Assembly: GCF_009834565.1 (NCBI RefSeq)
Contig: NZ_CP019428.1
Location: 6,757,901 to 6,821,900 of the forward strand
Direction: 5' to 3'
DNA length: 64,000 nt
Source of the DNA: Pseudomonas sp. R76
Lineage (GTDB): Bacteria; Pseudomonadota; Gammaproteobacteria; Pseudomonadales; Pseudomonadaceae
A program made the position numbers and the translations under genes. This document shows positions 46,225 through 57,028 of the stretch, one piece after another (position 1 is the first letter of the stretch; each line of letters starts with the position of its first letter). Below the pieces are notes generated by a model. It had not been told where the DNA came from and did not search any database. It saw only the letters and a list, made by a program, of their open reading frames with translations.

Positions 46225-47769
46225 TTACCAGGTTTGGGTGGCCTTGAACTTCTCGATACCGGCTTTCATGCCAGCATCGATATCGTCATTGAAGTCACCC
46301 TTCACGTTGATCTTCGCCATCAATTCGGCGTGATCGCGGTTGAAGTAAGCAATCAGCGCTTGTTCAAAGCTGCCGACCTTGGCGATTTCAACGTCGGTCA
46401 GGAACCCACGCTCAGCGGCATACAGCGACAACGCCATGTCAGCGATCGACATTGGGGCGTATTGCTTCTGCTTCATCAGCTCGGTAACGCGCTGACCATG
46501 CTCAAGTTGCTTACGGGTCGCTTCGTCCAGGTCAGAAGCGAACTGGGCGAATGCCGCCAGTTCACGGTACTGAGCCAGAGCGGTACGGATACCACCGGAC
46601 AGCTTCTTGATGATCTTGGTCTGAGCGGCACCACCCACACGGGATACCGAAACACCGGCGTTCACTGCAGGGCGGATGCCCGAGTTGAACATGGCCGATT
46701 CCAGGAAGATCTGACCGTCGGTGATGGAAATCACGTTGGTCGGAACGAACGCGGAAACGTCGCCAGCCTGGGTTTCGATGATCGGCAGTGCGGTCAGGGA
46801 ACCGGTTTTGCCGGTCACTGCGCCGTTGGTGAACTTCTCTACGTACTCTTCGGATACGCGGGATGCGCGCTCCAGCAGACGGGAGTGGAGATAGAACACG
46901 TCGCCTGGGTACGCTTCACGGCCTGGTGGACGGCGCAGCAGCAGGGAAATCTGGCGGTAAGCCACTGCTTGCTTGGACAGATCGTCATAAACGATCAGCG
47001 CGTCTTCACCGCGGTCGCGGAAGAATTCACCCATGGTGCAACCGGAGTACGGTGCCAGGAATTGCAGCGCAGGAGATTCCGAAGCACTGGCAGCCACGAT
47101 GATCGTGTTGGCCAGGGCGCCGTTTTCTTCCAGCTTGCGAACCACGTTGGCGATGGTCGATTGCTTCTGACCAATGGCTACGTAGACGCAGAAAATGCCG
47201 CTGTTCTTCTGGTTGATGATCGCGTCGATCGCCAGAGCGGTTTTACCGATCTGACGGTCACCGATGATCAGCTCACGCTGGCCACGGCCGACTGGGATCA
47301 TGGCATCGACAGCCTTGTAGCCAGTCTGTACAGGCTGGTCTACCGACTTACGCCAGATCACGCCTGGAGCAACTTTCTCGACCGCGTCGGTCTCGGTGTT
47401 GCCCAGTGGACCTTTACCGTCAACAGGGTTACCCAGTGCGTCGACTACGCGACCCAGCAGTTCCTTACCAACCGGAACTTCCAGGATGCGGCCTGTGCAC
47501 TTGGCGCTCATGCCTTCAGCCAGACTGGTGTACGCGCCCAATACAACGGCACCTACGGAGTCTTGCTCCAGGTTGAGGGCCATACCGTAGACGCCGCCCG
47601 GAAACTCGATCATCTCGCCGTACATTACGTCGGCCAGACCGTGAATCCGCACGATGCCGTCAGATACGCTGACGACAGTGCCTTCGTTACGGGCTTGGGA
47701 GGTCACATCGAGCTTGTCGATGCGGCCCTTGATAATTTCACTTATTTCGGAAGGATTGACTTGCTGCAT
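46225..47769 (-). CDS. atpA: ATP synthase alpha subunit
   Basis: The 514-residue regulatory nucleotide-binding subunit of F1. The P-loop is [15 protein letters not shown]; the motif [13 protein letters not shown], with the Arg that reaches the catalytic site, is present. The N-terminus [17 protein letters not shown] is typical. Confidence 0.98.
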   Translation of the reverse strand: MQQVNPSEISEIIKGRIDKLDVTSQARNEGTVVSVSDGIVRIHGLADVMYGEMIEFPGGVYGMALNLEQDSVGAVVLGAYTSLAEGMSAKCTGRILEVPVGKELLGRVVDALGNPVDGKGPLGNTETDAVEKVAPGVIWRKSVDQPVQTGYKAVDAMIPVGRGQRELIIGDRQIGKTALAIDAIINQKNSGIFCVYVAIGQKQSTIANVVRKLEENGALANTIIVAASASESPALQFLAPYSGCTMGEFFRDRGEDALIVYDDLSKQAVAYRQISLLLRRPPGREAYPGDVFYLHSRLLERASRVSEEYVEKFTNGAVTGKTGSLTALPIIETQAGDVSAFVPTNVISITDGQIFLESAMFNSGIRPAVNAGVSVSRVGGAAQTKIIKKLSGGIRTALAQYRELAAFAQFASDLDEATRKQLEHGQRVTELMKQKQYAPMSIADMALSLYAAERGFLTDVEIAKVGSFEQALIAYFNRDHAELMAKINVKGDFNDDIDAGMKAGIEKFKATQTW

Positions 47770-47790
47770 TGCTCTGCTGCCCCTTCAAAC

Positions 47791-48327
47791 TCAAGATTTC
47801 AATGCTTCGGCAAGATTCGCGAGTTTGCCGCGAATCGAGCCATCGATAACCAGGTCGCCGGCGCGAATGACAACACCCCCAATGAGGGATGGGTCTTCCG
47901 CAACTTGCAGGCGCACTTCCCGGTCGAGTCGTGCACTGAGAACCTTGGCGAGTTTGTCTTGCTGTTCTTGGTTCAATGCAAAAGCACTGGTCACTTCAAC
48001 GTCTACCGACTTCTCTTGCTCGGCCTTGTACAGGTCGAAAAGAGCGGCAATCTCCGGCAACAGCGGGAGACGGTCGTTTTCGGCAACGACGTGGATGAAG
48101 TTCTGCACTTTCACATCAAACTTGTCGCCGCACACGTCAATAAACGTGGCGGCCTTGTCTGCGCTCGTCAGTCGCGGGGCCTTGAGCACGCGCTGCATGG
48201 TGTCGTCTTGCGACACTGCTGCAGCCAGGCCGAGCATGGCTGACCAAGAGGCCAGCTGCTGGTGGGCCTGGGCGTGCTCGAAGGCTGCCTTAGCGTAAGG
48301 TCGGGCCAACGTGGTCAATTCTGCCAT
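47791..48327 (-). CDS. atpH: ATP synthase delta subunit
   Basis: A 178-residue stator subunit linking F1 to the b subunits. It has the N-terminal helical bundle start [14 protein letters not shown] and the late [27 protein letters not shown], hallmarks of the OSCP/delta family. Confidence 0.96.
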   Translation of the reverse strand: MAELTTLARPYAKAAFEHAQAHQQLASWSAMLGLAAAVSQDDTMQRVLKAPRLTSADKAATFIDVCGDKFDVKVQNFIHVVAENDRLPLLPEIAALFDLYKAEQEKSVDVEVTSAFALNQEQQDKLAKVLSARLDREVRLQVAEDPSLIGGVVIRAGDLVIDGSIRGKLANLAEALKS

Positions 48328-48339
48328 GATCGCCCTCGC

Positions 48340-48810
48340 TTAAATTTCAGCAGCCAGTTTGTTTACCAGCTCCGCGTGCGCGTTTTGATCGATTGTGGCA
48401 CCCAGGATCTTCTCAGCACCGCCGACGGCCAGAGCACCCAGTTGGGCACGCAGCGCATCTTTGACACCGTTCAGTTCCTGCTCGATCTCGGCCTGAGCCT
48501 GAACCTTCACACGGTCAGCGTCGATACGGGCTTTTTCAACAGCCTCTTCAACAATCTGATTACCGCGCTTCTTGGCTTGCTCAATGATTTCAGCTGCCTG
48601 TGCCTTAGCATCGCGCAGTTGATGGCCCGCTTTCTCTTGGGCCAACTCCAGGTCGCGAGCTGCACGGGTGGCAGCGTCCAGTCCATCCGCGATCTTCTTT
48701 TGACGTTCATGCAGAGCCGCGATGACCGGAGGCCATACGAACTTCATGCAGAAAACGACAAAAATCAAGAACGCTAAGGACTGACCAATAATGGTTGCAT
48801 TAATGTTCAC
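48340..48810 (-). CDS. atpF: ATP synthase b subunit
   Basis: A 156-residue peripheral stalk protein. It has one N-terminal membrane helix ([20 protein letters not shown]) followed by a long charged coiled coil. The start is set at a GTG (48810), giving the family's usual MNINAT start and 156 residues; a longer frame to 48846 would add non-conserved residues. Confidence 0.95.
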   Translation of the reverse strand: MNINATIIGQSLAFLIFVVFCMKFVWPPVIAALHERQKKIADGLDAATRAARDLELAQEKAGHQLRDAKAQAAEIIEQAKKRGNQIVEEAVEKARIDADRVKVQAQAEIEQELNGVKDALRAQLGALAVGGAEKILGATIDQNAHAELVNKLAAEI

Positions 48811-48866
48811 GCCAATACCTCGCTCGTTCGTTGCACAACACACCAATCACTCGAAAAAACGAGTGA

Positions 48867-49139
<273 letters not shown>

Positions 49140-49257
49140 TTACGTCGTATGGTTTAGGTTTTTTAGATTTTAAAGCGGTAAAACAAATCGTTTCATAGCC
49201 CTGTTGGGCCACCTTCCCGTGTTACCGGGAAGGACATCAGACTGGTCGAGACCGGTC

Positions 49258-50554
<1,297 letters not shown>

Positions 50555-50699
50555 TCTTGCTCCTCAATGGTCGGCTGCCGAGAATCAATAACTTGGCATA
50601 ATTTGTGCCGACAAAATGCGCGCAGAGTATAGGGGCGGTTCTGCCCCTATTCAACTGTCGGGTAGTGTTTTCCGATCGCGCGCTACATAAGCAAATGTT

Positions 50700-51572
50700 T
50701 CAGCGGATGTGGGCAAGGACGCCCTGAAGCTCATCGAGTGAGTTATATCCGATGACTAATTGCCCTTTGCCTTTCTTGCCGTGACGAATTTGCACCGCAG
50801 AGCCTAGGCGCTCGGCCAGGCGCTGCTCGAGTCGCGCGATATCCGGATCAGGTTTGGCGGTTTCGACCGGTGCAGGTTTACCGCTGAGCCATTGGCGAAC
50901 CAACGCTTCAGTCTGACGAACGGTGAGGCCGCGTGCGACAACGTGTCGCGCCCCTTCAACCTGTTGATTTTCCGGCAAACCGAGCAAAGCACGGGCGTGA
51001 CCCATTTCCAGGTCGCCGTGGGACAACATGGTCTTGATGACTTCCGGCAGCGCAATCAGGCGCAACAAGTTGGACACGGTGACGCGGGATTTACCCACCG
51101 CATCGGCCACTTCCTGTTGCGTCAGTTTGAATTCCTGCTGCAAACGCTGCAGGGCGATCGCTTCCTCGATTGGGTTGAGGTCTTCACGCTGGATGTTCTC
51201 GATCAACGCCATGGCGATAGCGGTTTCGTCCGGCACATCGCGCACCATCGCCGGGATGGTGTCCTTGCCGGCCTGCTGGCTGGCGCGCCAGCGGCGTTCG
51301 CCAGCGATGATCTCAAAGCGGCCGCCGCCAATCGGGCGCACCACGATCGGCTGCATCACGCCCTGGGCCTTGATCGAATTGGCCAGTTCTTCCAGCGCCT
51401 GGGGGTCCATGTCCCGGCGTGGCTGATATTTACCGCGCTGGATCAGGTCCAGCGGCAGGTGTTGCAGCTCGCGCTCGTCGGCTTGCACCGCTTGTTCTTC
51501 AAGCGAAGTGACAGTCGGACCACTCAGCAGTGCATCCAGTCCACGTCCGAGACCTCGTTTCTTGACGGCCAT
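50700..51572 (-). CDS. parB: Chromosome partitioning protein ParB
   Basis: A 290-residue CTPase that binds parS sites. It shows KKRGLGRGLDALLSG, the CTP-binding GERRWRASQ region, HTH LTQQEVADAVGKSRVTVSNL, and the C-terminal dimerisation domain. It follows parA by 9 bases. I found no clear parS palindrome nearby. Confidence 0.97.
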   Translation of the reverse strand: MAVKKRGLGRGLDALLSGPTVTSLEEQAVQADERELQHLPLDLIQRGKYQPRRDMDPQALEELANSIKAQGVMQPIVVRPIGGGRFEIIAGERRWRASQQAGKDTIPAMVRDVPDETAIAMALIENIQREDLNPIEEAIALQRLQQEFKLTQQEVADAVGKSRVTVSNLLRLIALPEVIKTMLSHGDLEMGHARALLGLPENQQVEGARHVVARGLTVRQTEALVRQWLSGKPAPVETAKPDPDIARLEQRLAERLGSAVQIRHGKKGKGQLVIGYNSLDELQGVLAHIR

Positions 51573-51581
51573 GGGGATTCC

Positions 51582-52379
51582 TTAAGTTGGCTGGGCTGCA
51601 GCGGTGCGTGAGTTGCGGCGTTGACGGCGAACCATCTCGCCGGCCAGTGCCAGATAGGCAATGGCACCACGGGATGATTTGTCGTACGCCAGCGCGGGCA
51701 TGCCATAGCTTGGCGCTTCGGCCAGGCGGATGTTGCGTGGAATCACGGTGTCGTACAGCTGATCACCGAAGTGTTCCTTGAGCTGCGCCGACACATCGTT
51801 CATCAGGCTCAGGCGCGGATCGTACATGGTCCGCAGCAGGCCTTCGATTTGCAGGTTCGGGTTGAGCAACTCGGCGATACGCTTGATGTTATCCACAAGG
51901 TCGCTCAAGCCTTCGAGCGCGAAGTACTCGCACTGCATGGGGATAATCACCCCATCGGCTGCCACCAATGCGTTCAACGTCAGCATCGACAGCGACGGCG
52001 GGCAGTCGATCAAAATGTAGTCGTAATTCTCGCGGATCGGCGCCAAGGCGCTGCGCAGACGGCTTTCTTTCATCTGCATTTCCAGCAGCACCACTTCCGC
52101 CGCGGTCAAATCGCGGTTGGCCGGCAGCAGTTGATAACCGCCATGCTCGGAATAGTGCATGGCCTGGGCCAGGTCGCACTCGCCAATGAGCAAGTCGTAG
52201 ACCGAGTTTTCCAGGCCGTGTTTATCCACACCGCTACCCATGGTGGCGTTGCCCTGTGGATCGAGATCGATCAACAGCACCCGGCGCTTGGTCGCGACTA
52301 GGGATGCTGCGAGGTTGATGCAGGTGGTGGTTTTGCCCACGCCACCTTTTTGGTTCGCTATCGCGAATACCTTAGCCAT
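51582..52379 (-). CDS. parA: Chromosome partitioning ATPase ParA (Soj)
   Basis: A 265-residue deviant Walker ATPase. The P-loop is KGGVGKTTT near residue 11, and the Walker B-like DCPPSLSML is present. The start is at ATG 52379 (MAKVFAIANQ), not the upstream ATG at 52397, since the conserved sequence begins there. With ParB it segregates the origin region. Confidence 0.97.
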   Translation of the reverse strand: MAKVFAIANQKGGVGKTTTCINLAASLVATKRRVLLIDLDPQGNATMGSGVDKHGLENSVYDLLIGECDLAQAMHYSEHGGYQLLPANRDLTAAEVVLLEMQMKESRLRSALAPIRENYDYILIDCPPSLSMLTLNALVAADGVIIPMQCEYFALEGLSDLVDNIKRIAELLNPNLQIEGLLRTMYDPRLSLMNDVSAQLKEHFGDQLYDTVIPRNIRLAEAPSYGMPALAYDKSSRGAIAYLALAGEMVRRQRRNSRTAAAQPT

Positions 52380-52397
52380 TCTTGCTTGTGTTCCCAA

Positions 52398-53042
52398 TCA
52401 TGCCGTGCGGCGCAGTATCAGCAGATGGCGTTGGCCTTGGCAACCGGGTACGGCCAAGGCGTGTTCGCTATCGAGGTGGAAGTCTGCCGGCAATGCTAAC
52501 AGCTCGTCGCTTGGATGAACGCCCTTCATTGCCAGCCAACGGGTGTCGCGGTCGCCTAAGTGGCGGGTCCAGTTGCTGAAGTTCTCCATGCTGCTGAATG
52601 CCCGGGAAACAATTCCGTTGAAGGGCTGCTGCGGCGTGAAGGCTTCGACGCGACTGTGGATAACGTTGAGGTTATCCAGCTTGAGTTCGAGTTTGACCTG
52701 GGTCAGGAAGCGGGTTTTCTTGCCATTGCTGTCCAGGCACGTGACTTGCGACTCGGGAAACAGGATGGCCAGCGGGATGCCAGGCATGCCGCCGCCACTG
52801 CCCACGTCGAGCCAGCGACCGTTTTCGATAAACGGCATGACGCTCAGGCTGTCGAGCAGATGCCGCGAGACCATTTCGTCCGGGTCGCGCACTGCTGTGA
52901 GGTTGTACGCCTTGTTCCATTTGATCAACAGGGCCAGATAACCCAGCAGCAATTCGTGCTGGGCTTCGGTCAGGTTGACGCCAAGCTGGCGAGCACCTGT
53001 GGATAACTCTTCGGCGTGTTGCGAGGTGACCAACGAACTCAA
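52398..53042 (-). CDS. rsmG: 16S rRNA m7G527 methyltransferase
   Basis: A 214-residue SAM-dependent enzyme. The SAM site [17 protein letters not shown] is clear, followed by [12 protein letters not shown] and later [10 protein letters not shown]. It overlaps mnmG by 4 bases, the common pairing. Confidence 0.97.
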   Translation of the reverse strand: MSSLVTSQHAEELSTGARQLGVNLTEAQHELLLGYLALLIKWNKAYNLTAVRDPDEMVSRHLLDSLSVMPFIENGRWLDVGSGGGMPGIPLAILFPESQVTCLDSNGKKTRFLTQVKLELKLDNLNVIHSRVEAFTPQQPFNGIVSRAFSSMENFSNWTRHLGDRDTRWLAMKGVHPSDELLALPADFHLDSEHALAVPGCQGQRHLLILRRTA

Positions 53043-54934
53043 GCGCTTTGCTCCAACTGACGGCCCGCGCCGCGTTTTTTCAAATGAATCATCAACAGCG
53101 AAATGGCTGCCGGGGTGACGCCCGGGATACGTGAAGCCTGGCCAAGTGTCTCCGGCCGAGTTATCCCCAGCTTGCTTTGGATTTCTTTCGACAGCCCGGA
53201 AATCCCGGTGTAATCGATATCCACAGGCAGCTTGGTGTCTTCACTGGCGCGCAGGCGAGCGATCTCGTCCTGTTGGCGATCAATGTAGCCGGCGTATTTG
53301 GTCTTGATTTCAACCTGTTCGGCGACCTGTGGGTCTTCTGCACCGTGGCCTGTCACTTCGACCAGACCAGCGTAGTCGATTTCCGGACGGGACAGCAGGT
53401 TCAGCAAGTTGTATTCGTGGGTCAGCGGCGTGCCGAATTTTTCGGCAATTGCGTCGCCCTGCTCGGTGCCTGGGCGAACCCAGGTACTTTTCAGGCGCTG
53501 TTCTTCCAGCGCGATGCTTTCGCGTTTTTTGCAGAACGCAGCCCAGCGTGCGTCATCGACCAAGCCCAGCTCGCGACCTTTTTCGGTCAGGCGCAGGTCG
53601 GCGTTGTCTTCGCGCAGGATCAGGCGGTATTCGGCCCGGGACGTAAACATCCGGTACGGTTCCTGAGTCCCGAGAGTAATCAGGTCATCGACCAACACAC
53701 CGATGTACGCCTCATCGCGACGCGGGCACCAGCTGTCTTTGCCTTGAGCACGCAGTGCCGCGTTGGTCCCGGCCAGCAAACCTTGGGCGCCGGCTTCTTC
53801 GTAACCGGTGGTGCCGTTGATTTGCCCGGCGAAGAACAGGCCGCCGATCACTTTGGTCTCGAGGCTGTACTTCAGGTCACGCGGGTCGAAGTAGTCGTAC
53901 TCGATGGCGTAGCCCGGGCGCACGATGTGGGCGTTTTCCATGCCGCGAATCGACTGCACGATCTGGATTTGCACATCGAACGGCAGGGAAGTGGAAATGC
54001 CGTTCGGGTACAGCTCGTGGGTGGTCAAGCCTTCGGGCTCGATGAAGACCTGGTGGCTTTCCTTGTCGGCAAAGCGGTGAATCTTGTCTTCGATCGATGG
54101 GCAATAACGCGGGCCGACGCCTTCGATCACCCCGGAATACATCGGCGAACGGTCGAGGTTCGCGGCAATGATTTCGTGGGTGCGGGCGTTGGTGTGGGTA
54201 ATCCAGCAGCTGACCTGTTTGGGGTGCTGCTCTTTGGAACCCATGAACGACATCACCGGGATTGGCGTATCGCCGGCCTGTTCGGTCATCACCGAGAAAT
54301 CTACAGAACGCCCGTCGATACGCGGCGGGGTCCCGGTTTTCAGACGGCCGACGCGCAGCGGCAATTCACGCAGGCGTTTTGCCAAAGCAATCGACGGCGG
54401 ATCGCCGGCGCGGCCACCGGAATAGTTCTGCATGCCGATGTGGATAAGTCCGCCGAGGAACGTACCGGTGGTCAACACCACGGATTCTGCGAAGAAACGC
54501 AGGCCCATTTGCGTGACAACACCGCGAACCTGGTCTTGTTCGACGATCAGGTCATCCGCTGCTTGCTGAAATATCCACAGGTTCGGCTGATTTTCCAGGG
54601 TTTCGCGTACCGCGGCCTTGTACAGGATGCGGTCAGCTTGTGCCCGAGTAGCCCGTACGGCCGGGCCTTTGCGGCTGTTGAGCACGCGAAATTGAATACC
54701 ACCCTTGTCGGTCGCCATGGCCATGACGCCGCCGAGGGCGTCGATTTCCTTGACCAGATGGCTTTTGCCGATCCCACCAATGGCGGGGTTGCAACTCATG
54801 GCACCGAGGGTTTCCACGTTGTGCGTCAGCAACAGGGTTTTGACGCCCATGCGTGCTGAGGCCAGTGCTGCCTCGGTACCGGCATGACCGCCGCCGATGA
54901 CGATCACTTCAAAACGGGAAGGGAAATCCACCAC
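53039..54934 (-). CDS. mnmG: tRNA uridine-5-carboxymethylaminomethyl enzyme MnmG
   Basis: A 631-residue FAD enzyme that with MnmE modifies U34 of several tRNAs. It shows the FAD-binding [14 protein letters not shown], the family patterns [16 protein letters not shown] and [16 protein letters not shown], and the C-terminal helical domain. Its MnmE partner lies 4.5 kb away, separated by the Fec genes. Confidence 0.97.
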   Translation of the reverse strand: MVDFPSRFEVIVIGGGHAGTEAALASARMGVKTLLLTHNVETLGAMSCNPAIGGIGKSHLVKEIDALGGVMAMATDKGGIQFRVLNSRKGPAVRATRAQADRILYKAAVRETLENQPNLWIFQQAADDLIVEQDQVRGVVTQMGLRFFAESVVLTTGTFLGGLIHIGMQNYSGGRAGDPPSIALAKRLRELPLRVGRLKTGTPPRIDGRSVDFSVMTEQAGDTPIPVMSFMGSKEQHPKQVSCWITHTNARTHEIIAANLDRSPMYSGVIEGVGPRYCPSIEDKIHRFADKESHQVFIEPEGLTTHELYPNGISTSLPFDVQIQIVQSIRGMENAHIVRPGYAIEYDYFDPRDLKYSLETKVIGGLFFAGQINGTTGYEEAGAQGLLAGTNAALRAQGKDSWCPRRDEAYIGVLVDDLITLGTQEPYRMFTSRAEYRLILREDNADLRLTEKGRELGLVDDARWAAFCKKRESIALEEQRLKSTWVRPGTEQGDAIAEKFGTPLTHEYNLLNLLSRPEIDYAGLVEVTGHGAEDPQVAEQVEIKTKYAGYIDRQQDEIARLRASEDTKLPVDIDYTGISGLSKEIQSKLGITRPETLGQASRIPGVTPAAISLLMIHLKKRGAGRQLEQSA

Positions 54935-55440
54935 GCACCTCGTGCCTGCTTATGTAGGTAATCAGGAATTGATTGTTGAAAGAGTTTTAGAGCTTTGGCG
55001 ACAAGTATAGGGACTTAGCCCTTCCTAAAGAACCCTTTGCACAAAATTTAACCAGCTGTGGATGAATCACAGACAATAGAAATTAAAAAGAAAGAAATTT
55101 ATAAAATCTTTGTTTTTATGTTTATTTCTACTGAGCCTACTTTCTGTGGATAGATCTCTACAGGCCTTTATTTACGTTGTGTACAGCGATTCAAAAGTCT
55201 GTGGTCATATGCCAATGAGGCCCTTGGATAAGTGCCTTAAGCCTGTGGATTAAACAGGTGGTTATCCACAGAGGGGTTTTTACTCAGGTTTCAGGCCCTG
55301 TTATCAACTGGGCACAAGGGCGGTTATTCACAGGGCTTAATCCACAGAAATGGTGTATTTCGCCCACGACGATGCCACCGAAATCCTGAGACCGGGCAAA
55401 CAACACTTCAAAAACGGAGCTATTGTGAGAAATCGGTGTG
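54935..55440. other. AT-rich region with a DnaA-box cluster upstream of mnmG
   Basis: A 500-base gap with an AT-rich block (55075-55140) and at least six sites matching or close to TTATCCACA: 55059 (inverted), 55145 (inverted), 55244 (inverted), 55262 (exact), 55324 and 55338. The layout resembles an origin of replication. Reports of two origin-type segments in pseudomonads make this worth noting, but no function is shown. Confidence 0.6.
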
Positions 55441-55446
55441 GCAGTT

Positions 55447-55466
55447 AATAATAGTAATTATCATTA
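55447..55466 (+). promoter_or_regulatory. Fur box ahead of the fecI-like gene
   Basis: AATAATAGTAATTATCATTA closely fits the Fur consensus (GATAATGATAATCATTATC). It lies 20 bases before the sigma factor gene start, so iron probably represses the operon. Confidence 0.8.
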
Positions 55467-55485
55467 ACCTAGCTCATCGCGCCCT

Positions 55486-55992
55486 ATGCCTCCTCCATCC
55501 CACTCGGTTGCAGTCCAGCACATCTATGAGCAGCACCATTCGTGGCTGCAAGGGTGGCTAAAAGGTAAGTTGCATAACGCCTGCGATGCGGCCGATGTGG
55601 CCCACGATACGTTCGTGCGTATTTTGGGCGGGCGTCATGCGGCACAGATCCTCGAACCCCGGGACTACCTGGCAACCATCGCCAGAGGTTTGGTGATTGA
55701 CCGCTATCGCCGGCATGCGATTGAACAGGCTTATAAACAGTCGTTGGCTGAGCGCCCCGAAGCCACTGCCATCAGTGAAGAAGACAAGGCCATCATCATT
55801 GAAACCCTGGTGGCTGTGGATAAAGCCCTGGCTGACCTTGGCAATCGAGCCCGACGAATTTTCATGCTGTCGCAGATCGAGGGCCTGACTTATCAACAAA
55901 TCGCCGACCAACTGCAGGTCTCGCTGACCACCGTAAAGAAACACATGATTCGTGCCCTTACTGAATGCTCATTGCTCATGGCCAGCCTGTAA
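55486..55992 (+). CDS. FecI-like ECF sigma factor
   Basis: A 168-residue extracytoplasmic-function sigma factor for iron uptake. Region 2 reads HDTFVRILGGR then DYLATIARGLVIDRYRR, and region 4 reads LSQIEGLTYQQIADQLQVSLTTVKKHMIRAL. It ends one base into the anti-sigma gene, giving translational coupling. It should direct transcription of the downstream receptor gene when the anti-sigma factor signals a bound ligand. Control by iron is shown by the Fur box just upstream. Confidence 0.93.
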   Translation: MPPPSHSVAVQHIYEQHHSWLQGWLKGKLHNACDAADVAHDTFVRILGGRHAAQILEPRDYLATIARGLVIDRYRRHAIEQAYKQSLAERPEATAISEEDKAIIIETLVAVDKALADLGNRARRIFMLSQIEGLTYQQIADQLQVSLTTVKKHMIRALTECSLLMASL

Positions 55993-56936
55993 TGGCCGCC
56001 CCGGACCGTAAGGTTTTCGAAGCGGCTGCCAGTTGGTACGTGCAGTTTCAATCGCAACCGCCTACGCCCGCTGAGCGGCATGCCTGGCAACAATGGCTCA
56101 ATGGCGACCCTGCGCATCAGGCCGCATGGAACCAGATGGAGCAAATTCAACGCAGCCTTGGCGCTCTGCCGCGGGATTTCACCCGTCGCGCTTTATCGGC
56201 CACGCAACAACGGCGGCAGGTACTCAAGTGGATGCTGGTGCTGGGCGGCACCGGTTATCTGGGCTGGAACGTCCAAGAACACACGTCGCTGGGTAGTGTC
56301 TGGGCGGATTACCGCACGCGTGTCGGTGAACGACGGCATATCGAATTGGCCGATGGCACTCGCATTGATCTCAATACCGGCACCGCCATTGATGTGGCGT
56401 TCGACGGGCGCCAGCGTTTGGTCCGACTGCGCGAGGGCGAGGTACTTATCCACACCGGCAAATTGGGTGGGCAGACGCCTTTTTATGTCGACACCCACCA
56501 AGGTCGGATTCAGGCGTTAGGCACTCGGTTTACCGTGCGCCAGTTGCCGGGTTCGACGCGTGTGGGTGTGCTGGAAGATCGGGTGAGCGTTTCGCCTGCT
56601 GATCAACCTGAGCACAGCCGATTGTTGAAGGCTGGAGAAAGTGCCGACTTCGACCGCCAGAACATCGCCCCCAACCAAGCCTATCGCAACATCCAGACCG
56701 CTTGGGTCGATGGCCAGGTGATCGTTCTCGACGCTCGGCTTGGGGATCTGATCAACGACCTGGCGCGTTATCGCCCAGGTGTCCTGCAGTGCGATTCGGC
56801 TTCTGCCGGCCTGCGGGTTTCGGGAACGTTTCGCCTCGACTCCACCGATGCAGTACTGGCCAACCTGCAAGCCACGCTGCCGATCCAGGTGAAATATTTC
56901 ACTCGCTATTGGGTCTCGGTGAAGCGCGTTGGTTGA
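55992..56936 (+). CDS. FecR-like anti-sigma regulator
   Basis: A 314-residue inner-membrane signalling protein. Residues 10-60 are the DUF4880 N-terminal domain (ASWYVQFQSQPPTPAERHAW), a membrane helix lies at about residues 77-95 (WMLVLGGTGYLGW), and the periplasmic FecR domain follows (HIELADGTRIDLNTGTAIDV). It passes the signal from the receptor to the sigma factor. It starts at ATG 55992, sharing one base with the preceding stop codon. Confidence 0.92.
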   Translation: MAAPDRKVFEAAASWYVQFQSQPPTPAERHAWQQWLNGDPAHQAAWNQMEQIQRSLGALPRDFTRRALSATQQRRQVLKWMLVLGGTGYLGWNVQEHTSLGSVWADYRTRVGERRHIELADGTRIDLNTGTAIDVAFDGRQRLVRLREGEVLIHTGKLGGQTPFYVDTHQGRIQALGTRFTVRQLPGSTRVGVLEDRVSVSPADQPEHSRLLKAGESADFDRQNIAPNQAYRNIQTAWVDGQVIVLDARLGDLINDLARYRPGVLQCDSASAGLRVSGTFRLDSTDAVLANLQATLPIQVKYFTRYWVSVKRVG

Positions 56937-57028
56937 ACGCAAAAAATAATCCACAGGGGGGTTATCTTTTTTTTACCTGGCCCGGCCCTACAGGTAATCA
57001 CGACGTTACCTTCAGGGCTTACCCACTT

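Noticed and set aside
46162..48243. Long plus-strand open frame opposite atpA and atpH
   Set aside because: It is an antisense artefact of high-GC codon use; the ATP synthase genes are certain.
50700..55440. parS sites near parAB
   Set aside because: I looked for the palindrome TGTTTCACGTGAAACA or close forms near parA and parB and in the mnmG upstream gap and found none.
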